Assembly: GCF_019396325.1 (NCBI RefSeq) | Contig: NZ_JAHKRO010000091.1 | Coordinates: 1-36,187, forward strand | Origin: Nonomuraea ceibae | GTDB taxonomy: Bacteria; Actinomycetota; Actinomycetes; Streptosporangiales; Streptosporangiaceae | Length of the DNA: 36,187 nt | Direction of reading: 5' to 3' | Shown: in pieces, positions 31,002 to 36,187 of the stretch | How positions within the stretch are numbered: the stretch's first letter is position 1 | Layout of the letters: every line of letters begins with the position of its first letter | Notes under the pieces: model-generated | What the model saw: the letters and a program-made list of their open reading frames with translations, nothing else | What the model was told of the DNA's origin: nothing | Databases searched by the model: none | Translations under genes and position numbers: made by a program

Positions 31002-33817
31002 GATTCCTCCTCGCGGCCTTCCCCGCCGTCCGCGGAGCGGGGCGGCGGGCCGAATCCGGGTCCGGCGTTCGCGCGGCCGCCGTTGATGTCGTCGCGGGCG
31101 GCGCGGAAGCCCTGCTGGAAACTGGACAGCCGGGAGCGCACCCGGTCCGGCGACACGGACGGCACCGGCGAGACGCCCGACGGGGCCGTCGCGGTCTCGG
31201 CCGAGCCGGGCACCAGGTTGGCCTTCGGCACCCGTTTCGGCAGCCCGGCGGCCGTCGCGCCGTCGCGCACGGGCTCGACCACGGCCTTGGCGGCCGACCA
31301 GCCCTCGTCCGCCTTGGACGAGCTCCAGCTCGCGCTGCCGCCCCGCTCGAACCAGGCCGACTCGACCGCCGCGTAGATCGGCAGGTACTCGTCACCGGCG
31401 GAGGCGGGCTTGCCGGCCGGGCTCTCCGGCTCGGGGAGGTCGTACCTGGGCCGTTCCGGCGGCAGCGGCGGGTCGGGACGCTCGGCCTGCGTCCAGTCGC
31501 CGAGCTGCGGGCCGGGCGTCGGCCGCCGGGGCAGCGGCGGCGAGCCCGACGAGCCGTTCCAGCCCCCGGAGCTGCCGGCGCCGGGCGGGCGCGGGGGCAT
31601 CCACACGTCGGCGGAGTCGAAGCCGCCGCTGTTGCCGCTGTTGCCGCGCGGGTCGGCGGGCCAGCCGCTGCCGGTGAGGCCGCGCTGCTCGGGCGGCCAG
31701 GGCGGGGCGGGCCAGCCGGGGCCCTCGGGGTTGGACGGATAGGAAGGGTAGGACGGGTGGCCGGGGCCGAGCTGGTAGGGCATGGGCGCCGGCTGCGGCC
31801 CGGTGTAGGGCTCCTCCTGCGGGCCGCTGGACGCGCCGGCCAGCGCGGGCGACTGGGCGAGCAGCGACTCGGGCACCAGCACCATCGCGGTGAGCCCGCC
31901 CGCGCCGTGCGGCCTGAGCTGGACGCGGATGCCGTGCCGGTGGGCCAGCCTGGCGACCACGAACAGGCCCATCCGCCGCGACACCGACACGTCCATGCTG
32001 GGCGCGTCGGTCAGCCGGTCGTTGGCCTGGGCCAGCTCCTCCGGCGTCATGCCGATGCCGGAGTCGGTGATGGACAGCATGACGCCGCCGCCGTCGATCC
32101 TGCTCCCGGACAGCGAGACACGCGTCTCCCTGGGCGAGAACGACAGGGCGTTCTCCACCAGCTCGGCCAGCAGGTGGATGATGTCGTTGACGGCCTGCCC
32201 GGCGATCGAGATGCCGTCGGGGACCTGGAGCAGGACCCGCTCGTAGTTCTCGACCTCTGACAGGGAGGCGCGGGCCACGTCCACCAGCTTGACCGGCTGG
32301 CTCCACCGGCGCGGCGGGTCCTGGCCGGCCAGCACCAGCAGGTTCTCGCTGTTGCGGCGCATGCGAGTCGCCAGGTGGTCGAGCTTGAACAGGTTGCCGA
32401 GCCGCTGCTCGTCCTGCTCGCCCTGCTCCAGCCCGTCGATCAGGGTGATCTGCCGCTCCACCAGCGTCTGCGAACGCCGTGAAAGATTCACGAACATCGC
32501 GTTGACGTTCGAGCGCAGGCGGGACTCCTCCCCCGCCAGGCGGACCGCCTCGCGGTGCACCTCGTCGAACGCCCGCGCCACCTCGCCGATCTCGTCGTGC
32601 GTGGTGACGCCGATCGGCGCCACCGCCGGGACCGCGCCGTCGCCGCTCTCGCGCAGCGTCCGCACGGTCTCGGGCAGCCGCTTGCCCGCCACCTCCAGCG
32701 CCTCGCCCCGCAGCTTGCGCAGCGGCCTGATCAGCGAGCGGGCGATGAGCGAGATGATCGCGATCACCACGGCCAGCAGGATCAGGATGAGCACGCCGGA
32801 GATGAGCGCCGATCTGTTGGCCGCGTCCTCCAGCGCGCGGGCGCGCAGGATGACGGAGGCGGACATGCTCTTCTCCACGTTCCGCAACGCGTCGATCTTG
32901 CCGGTGCTCACGTCGAACCAGGTGGCCACGTCGCGGCTGCCTATGCTGAGCGGCTTGTTCTCCGCCGACTGGGCCATCGCCCGCAGCGTGAACAGGTCGG
33001 TCTGGTCGATGTCGCGGCCGACGACGGTGTTGCGGTAGAGCTCCAGCTGATCCTGCGTGGCCAGCGTGCCGAACAGGGTCACCTCGCTCTCCTCGCGCGC
33101 CTTGGCGGCGGTGAGCGAGTCGAGCTCGCCCGCGTCGAACGCCTTGTTGTCCAGGGCTCCGGCCAGGATGCCGCGCTGCTTGGACGATTGGGCCTTGGCC
33201 CGGGCGATCGCGGCCATCGCGCCGGCGCTGTGCGCGACCTGCTCGTCCACCGCCACCTGGCCGACCTGGTCGTGGAACTGCACGAGCGCGGCGATGATCT
33301 GGGTGTACTTCTCGATCATCGGCAGGGGCTGGATCTTGCCCTTGACCGCCGTCTCGCGCAGCGCGGAGATCTCCTCCAGGCGGCGCAGGACGGGTCGTAC
33401 GGCGTCACCGTGCGAGTCGTTGATCGACTGGGCGCTCCGCTTGGCCTCCCCGATGAGGTCGTCGACTCCGGCGTAGGTGCCTCTGAGCTGTGGCTCCTTG
33501 GCCGGAGGTCGCCCCTGGGCGATGTAGAGCGCGGTCTCGTCCCTCTCGGAGGCGAGGTCGTGGCTGACGGCGCCGAGGCTCTCGCTGAACTCGGCGACCT
33601 CTCTGAGTGTCTGGTAGGTGTTGGCGTCGCTGAGCGAGGTGACCACGTTCAGGCCACCCAGCGCGACCGCCACCGCCGTCGGGACCACGATCAGCGCGAC
33701 GAGGCGTGATCGGACATGCCAGTTGCCCAGGCCGAATCTGGCCGGCCGGGGCACCTTGCGCTTCTGATGGCCGTGCGGCTCGTGGTCAACGGAAGCACCA
33801 GCGCTCTGCGTACTCAC
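30998..33817 (-). CDS. cvnA: Conservon sensor histidine kinase CvnA (copy 2), NIT-like sensor
   Basis: 939 residues from GTG at 33817, with GCGAGAGG about 11 bases upstream. Membrane helix about 37-57, an extracytoplasmic helical sensor with LASERDETALYIAQ and AQSSKQRGILAGAL (NIT-like), second helix near 330-355 (LILILLAVVIAIISLIARSL), HAMP, kinase core with KLDHLATRMRRN, LLAELVENALSFSP and DSGIGM, then a Pro/Gly/Ser-rich tail with the end motifs KRVPKANLVPGS and VRSRLSSFQQGF. From HAMP through the kinase it is nearly identical to copy 1; the sensor is strongly diverged, so the two should answer different signals. No response regulator is adjacent. Divergent from the third importer. Confidence 0.93.
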   Translation of the reverse strand: MSTQSAGASVDHEPHGHQKRKVPRPARFGLGNWHVRSRLVALIVVPTAVAVALGGLNVVTSLSDANTYQTLREVAEFSESLGAVSHDLASERDETALYIAQGRPPAKEPQLRGTYAGVDDLIGEAKRSAQSINDSHGDAVRPVLRRLEEISALRETAVKGKIQPLPMIEKYTQIIAALVQFHDQVGQVAVDEQVAHSAGAMAAIARAKAQSSKQRGILAGALDNKAFDAGELDSLTAAKAREESEVTLFGTLATQDQLELYRNTVVGRDIDQTDLFTLRAMAQSAENKPLSIGSRDVATWFDVSTGKIDALRNVEKSMSASVILRARALEDAANRSALISGVLILILLAVVIAIISLIARSLIRPLRKLRGEALEVAGKRLPETVRTLRESGDGAVPAVAPIGVTTHDEIGEVARAFDEVHREAVRLAGEESRLRSNVNAMFVNLSRRSQTLVERQITLIDGLEQGEQDEQRLGNLFKLDHLATRMRRNSENLLVLAGQDPPRRWSQPVKLVDVARASLSEVENYERVLLQVPDGISIAGQAVNDIIHLLAELVENALSFSPRETRVSLSGSRIDGGGVMLSITDSGIGMTPEELAQANDRLTDAPSMDVSVSRRMGLFVVARLAHRHGIRVQLRPHGAGGLTAMVLVPESLLAQSPALAGASSGPQEEPYTGPQPAPMPYQLGPGHPSYPSYPSNPEGPGWPAPPWPPEQRGLTGSGWPADPRGNSGNSGGFDSADVWMPPRPPGAGSSGGWNGSSGSPPLPRRPTPGPQLGDWTQAERPDPPLPPERPRYDLPEPESPAGKPASAGDEYLPIYAAVESAWFERGGSASWSSSKADEGWSAAKAVVEPVRDGATAAGLPKRVPKANLVPGSAETATAPSGVSPVPSVSPDRVRSRLSSFQQGFRAARDDINGGRANAGPGFGPPPRSADGGEGREEES

Positions 33818-34270
33818 TGCTTTCGCAACCTCTCGCCCCTGAGGGGGATCTCGATGACCGTGGGGGGCACTATGTGAAATCGAGATGAGGGCCTTTTGAG
33901 CATACGGCGACTACCACCACCAAACACTATGAATTCAGCATTGACTCATTCATTGGGTATTTGCCCCAACAAAAGATCGCTCGCCATCGCCACAGACAGC
34001 CCCGCCTGCCGCCCCTCCCTTCACTCACGGCACGGCTCTCACGAACCACACCAAATCAGGCAAAAGCACCTAGACTGGAAATTCATGGGGTCATTGACCA
34101 CGATATAGCGCCAAACTGACCTTGCAACCACAGATGTTATTTTTGCGATGATGACGCCCCATGTGGTGCTACCGTCAGTGCTTGTTGTGCGTACGGCACA
34201 CGTCCCGTGAGTAACAGCACCCCCCTACCCCTCCAGGCTCCACACCCCCCTCGTGAAAGGAGTCCCCGAC
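33818..34270. promoter_or_regulatory. Divergent control region between cvnA2 and importer C
   Basis: 453 bp without a gene, clearly less GC-rich than the rest (about 33895-34160 in particular). It contains an 8-bp inverted repeat in the cvnA2 leader (33848-33886) and a short TGTGC-GTACG-GCACA palindrome at 34186-34200. TTGACT at 33941 looks like a -35 but has no matching -10 at standard spacing. AAAGGAG (34256-34262) is the ribosome site for the lipoprotein. It has no evident sequence similarity by eye to the equivalent region at 18879-19262. Confidence 0.5.
33848..33886 (-). promoter_or_regulatory. Inverted repeat in the cvnA2 leader
   Basis: ATCTCGAT (33848-33855) and ATCGAGAT (33879-33886) are perfect complements 23 bases apart, just upstream of the cvnA2 ribosome site. 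It could be an operator bound by a dimer, or an RNA hairpin affecting translation. Copy 1 lacks an obvious equivalent. Confidence 0.4.
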
Positions 34271-35272
34271 ATGAGGCTTGCCCGTTCCAGCAGAGTCGCC
34301 GTCATCGGGTTTGCCCTGGCGCTGGGAATCGCCGCCTGCACCGCCGAGCCGGAGTCCGCCGCTCCGAAGTCCTCCACCGCCGCCGACGCGGGCGGCCTGG
34401 AGAAGACGGAGCTCAAGGTCGCGGGCCTGCCGGCCATCGACACCGCGGCCATGTACGTGGCCATTGACCAGAAGCTCTTCGAGAAGGAAGGACTCAAGGT
34501 CACGCCGCAAATCGTGCAGGCGTCGCCCGAGGCCATTCCGATGTTGCTCAACGGCGAGATCGACGCCATGTTCGGCAATTACGTGTCGATGTTCCAGGCC
34601 CACGACCAAGGCGCGCTGAAGCTGCGCATCCTGGCCGAAGGCTCCCGCGCGGCCCCGGACTCCCTGAGCATCATGGCTTTGCCTGATTCGCCGATCAGGT
34701 CGCCGAAGGACCTCGAAGGCAAGACGATCAACGTGAACGTTCTGCACAATTTCCAGGAGCTCGCGCTCACGCAGGTCCTGAAGGCCAACAACATCGATCC
34801 GGCGAAGATCAAGTACGTTCAGGTGACGTTCCAGAACATCATGCCCGCCTGGCAGAAGGGCCAGCTCGACGCGGCCTATCTCGGCGAGCCGATGGTCACC
34901 GCCGCGACCTCGTCAATGGGCGCCAGAAAGATCCTGGATCCGGCCTCAGGACCCGCGGCCGAATTCCCCATTTCCGGCTATGTCAGTACTCAGGAATGGT
35001 ACGACAAATATCCCAAGACAGCCGCGGCGTTCCAGCGCGCCCTCCACAACGCCGCCAAGCTCATGGAGAACAACCGTGAGGTGGTGGCCGACGTGCTGCC
35101 CAACTTCACCCAGATCGACAAGGCCACAGCCGCGACCGTGACGTTCCCCTTGTTCTCCAGCTCCGACAACCCGGTGCGGCTGCAGCGGGTCGCCGACTGG
35201 ATGCACGAAGCCAAGTGGCTCACCAAGGAGATCGACGTCGCCTCGCTGATGTCCCCCACCACGTCAGGGTGA
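34271..35272 (+). CDS. ABC substrate-binding lipoprotein, NMT1/NitT/TauT type (importer C)
   Basis: 333 residues from ATG at 34271, with AAAGGAG eight bases upstream; a GTG at 34253 is in frame but would sit inside that ribosome site. Lipobox IAAC (C23). The mature part has GLEKTELKVAGLPAIDTA, KLFEKEGLKVTPQ, LPDSPIRSPKDLEGKTINVN and YLGEPMVTAATSS. It shares the GLEKT start and a NFTQIDKATAATV segment with the other two lipoproteins but is the most diverged, suggesting a different ligand. Its stop overlaps the permease start (GTGA). Confidence 0.94.
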   Translation: MRLARSSRVAVIGFALALGIAACTAEPESAAPKSSTAADAGGLEKTELKVAGLPAIDTAAMYVAIDQKLFEKEGLKVTPQIVQASPEAIPMLLNGEIDAMFGNYVSMFQAHDQGALKLRILAEGSRAAPDSLSIMALPDSPIRSPKDLEGKTINVNVLHNFQELALTQVLKANNIDPAKIKYVQVTFQNIMPAWQKGQLDAAYLGEPMVTAATSSMGARKILDPASGPAAEFPISGYVSTQEWYDKYPKTAAAFQRALHNAAKLMENNREVVADVLPNFTQIDKATAATVTFPLFSSSDNPVRLQRVADWMHEAKWLTKEIDVASLMSPTTSG

Positions 35273-36084
35273 GCGCGCCCGCCCTCGTCCGCGACCGCCC
35301 GAACACGGCCACCGCACGGTGGACGCGCCGGGCGGCCGGGGCACTCGTCTTCGCCGCCCTGTTCGAAGCGCTCGGCCGGGCCGGGCTCGTCTCCGCCGCC
35401 TTCCTGCCGCCCGCCTCGGAGATCCTCCAGCGGGCCGGCGGGCTGCTCCTCGACCCCGCATTCCGCGCCCACGCCGCCACCAGCATGCTCGCCTGGGCGA
35501 TCGGCCTCGGCATCGCCGCCCTCGTCGCCGTCCCGCTCGGCCTGCTGCTCGGGAGCGTCCCGGTGATCGACTCCGCCACCCGGGCCATCGTCGAGTTCAT
35601 GCGGCCCATCCCGTCGGTGGCCCTCATCCCGCTGGTGGCCCTCGTCATCGGCACCGGCCTGCAGCTCCGCGTCACCCTGGTGATCTACGCGGCGCTGTGG
35701 CCCATCCTCTACAACACGATGTACGGCCTGCGCGGCGTCGACCCCGTCGCCAAGGAGACCCTCAGGTCGTACGGATTCGGCCCGCTGGCAGTGCTGTGGC
35801 GGGTCTCGCTGCCCTCGGCGGCGCCGTTCATCATGACGGGCTTCAGACTGGCCACCGGCGTCGCGCTCATCCTGACCGTGAGCACCGAGATCGTCGCCGG
35901 GCGGGGAGAGGGCGTCGGCGTGTTCATCTACTTCGCGGGCATCGCCGTACCGGCGCGCATGGACGACATCCTGGCGGGGGTCGTCTGGGTCGGGCTGTTC
36001 GGCGTCGTGGTCAACGCCCTCCTGGTGGCCGCCGAGCGCCGGCTCTTCCGCTGGCACCACGCCCGGAACGGAGGCCTCTCATGA
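35269..36084 (+). CDS. ABC transporter permease, first subunit (importer C)
   Basis: 271 residues from GTG at 35269, overlapping the lipoprotein stop. TauC/SsuC-like with VEFMRPIPSVALIPLVAL and the EAA loop GVDPVAKETLRSYGFGPLAV followed by RVSLPSAAPFIMTGFR; C-terminal AAERRLFRWHHARNG as in the other first permeases. The N-terminus is about 12 residues longer than in sets A and B. Its stop overlaps an ATG at 36081, where the second permease would be expected, but the following sequence does not look like a permease. Confidence 0.94.
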   Translation: MSAPALVRDRPNTATARWTRRAAGALVFAALFEALGRAGLVSAAFLPPASEILQRAGGLLLDPAFRAHAATSMLAWAIGLGIAALVAVPLGLLLGSVPVIDSATRAIVEFMRPIPSVALIPLVALVIGTGLQLRVTLVIYAALWPILYNTMYGLRGVDPVAKETLRSYGFGPLAVLWRVSLPSAAPFIMTGFRLATGVALILTVSTEIVAGRGEGVGVFIYFAGIAVPARMDDILAGVVWVGLFGVVVNALLVAAERRLFRWHHARNGGLS

Positions 36085-36187
36085 CCGCCCCACCGCCCCC
36101 GGCCCGCGGCCGCTTCCCCGACGCCGCCTCGCGCTGGACCAGCTCGTCACCCTCGCCCGCGCCCTGGACACCTCCCTCGACCAGCTC
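36081..36187 (+). CDS. Start of a truncated or disrupted gene at the window edge
   Basis: An ATG at 36081 overlaps the permease stop (ATGA) and reads MTAPPPPARGRFPDA, unlike any second permease. From 36128 the best coding signal (every codon ends in G or C) moves two bases out of that frame and reads LALDQLVTLARALDTSLDQL, which resembles the last helices of an XRE-type helix-turn-helix domain without its front part. Either a deletion or frameshift joined two genes, or the match is chance. Only 107 bases are visible. Confidence 0.35.
   Translation, partial: MTAPPPPARGRFPDAASRWTSSSPSPAPWTPPSTS

Noticed and set aside
33941..33970. TTGACT as a sigma-70-type -35 box for a plus-strand promoter
   Set aside because: No acceptable -10 at 16-18 bases; the real start is 300 bases further on.
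34186..34200. TGTGC-GTACG-GCACA palindrome as an operator
   Set aside because: Only five-base arms with no second copy in the other divergent region; too weak to call.
14596..36187. Genomic island or mobile element carrying the conservon region
   Set aside because: No integrase, transposase, tRNA or flanking direct repeats seen, and codon use matches the core genes; xerC at 92-997 is the housekeeping recombinase.

Overview
The window is very GC-rich DNA from a filamentous actinobacterium. The core gene order (rpsP-khpA-rimM-trmD-rplS-lepB-lepB-rnhB-DUF2469-yraN-yifB-dprA-xerC) is the standard actinobacterial one, codons end almost always in G or C, GTG starts are common, and there are complete conservons (cvnABCD), which are typical of Streptomyces relatives. 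The general look suggests Streptosporangiales (Nonomuraea or Microbispora type); that placement is inference. I saw no rRNA, tRNA, CRISPR array, insertion sequence or phage gene.

Layout. (1) 92-14539, minus strand: a housekeeping block transcribed from ffh down to xerC, covering signal recognition particle, ribosomal proteins and maturation factors, tRNA methylation, two signal peptidases, RNase HII, DprA, a YifB/ComM-type ATPase and a Xer recombinase. Between dprA and xerC sit a membrane protein, a 177-residue orphan and an array of 16-bp tandem repeats. A second array of about 16-bp period lies behind DUF2469 and runs into its stop codon. (2) 14596-18878, minus: conservon 1 (sensor kinase CvnA, roadblock CvnB, DUF742 CvnC, GTPase CvnD). 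(3) 19263-26674, plus, divergent from conservon 1: lipoprotein-permease-permease, an O-methyltransferase, a PhzS-like FAD monooxygenase, then a second lipoprotein-permease-permease set. No ABC ATPase is present. (4) 26679-29497, minus: nitrilase-fold protein, DUF3598-like protein and aldehyde dehydrogenase, lying directly downstream of conservon 2. (5) 29599-33817, minus: conservon 2, a close paralogue of conservon 1. (6) 34271-36187, plus, divergent from conservon 2: a third lipoprotein and permease, then a coding stretch of unclear frame cut by the window edge.

How the parts may fit. The 14.6-36.2 kb part contains the same module twice: a conservon facing a NitT/TauT-type importer across a 380-450 bp relatively AT-rich divergent control region. 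CvnB, CvnC, CvnD and the kinase core of CvnA are nearly identical between copies, while the extracytoplasmic sensor parts of the CvnAs and the binding lipoproteins have diverged. My reading is that each conservon senses a different small molecule (the sensors look like NIT domains) and controls or responds to the adjacent importer and its modifying enzymes (methyltransferase, monooxygenase, aldehyde dehydrogenase, nitrilase-fold protein). The missing ATPase would have to come from elsewhere. The ligand, and the regulatory link itself, are inference.
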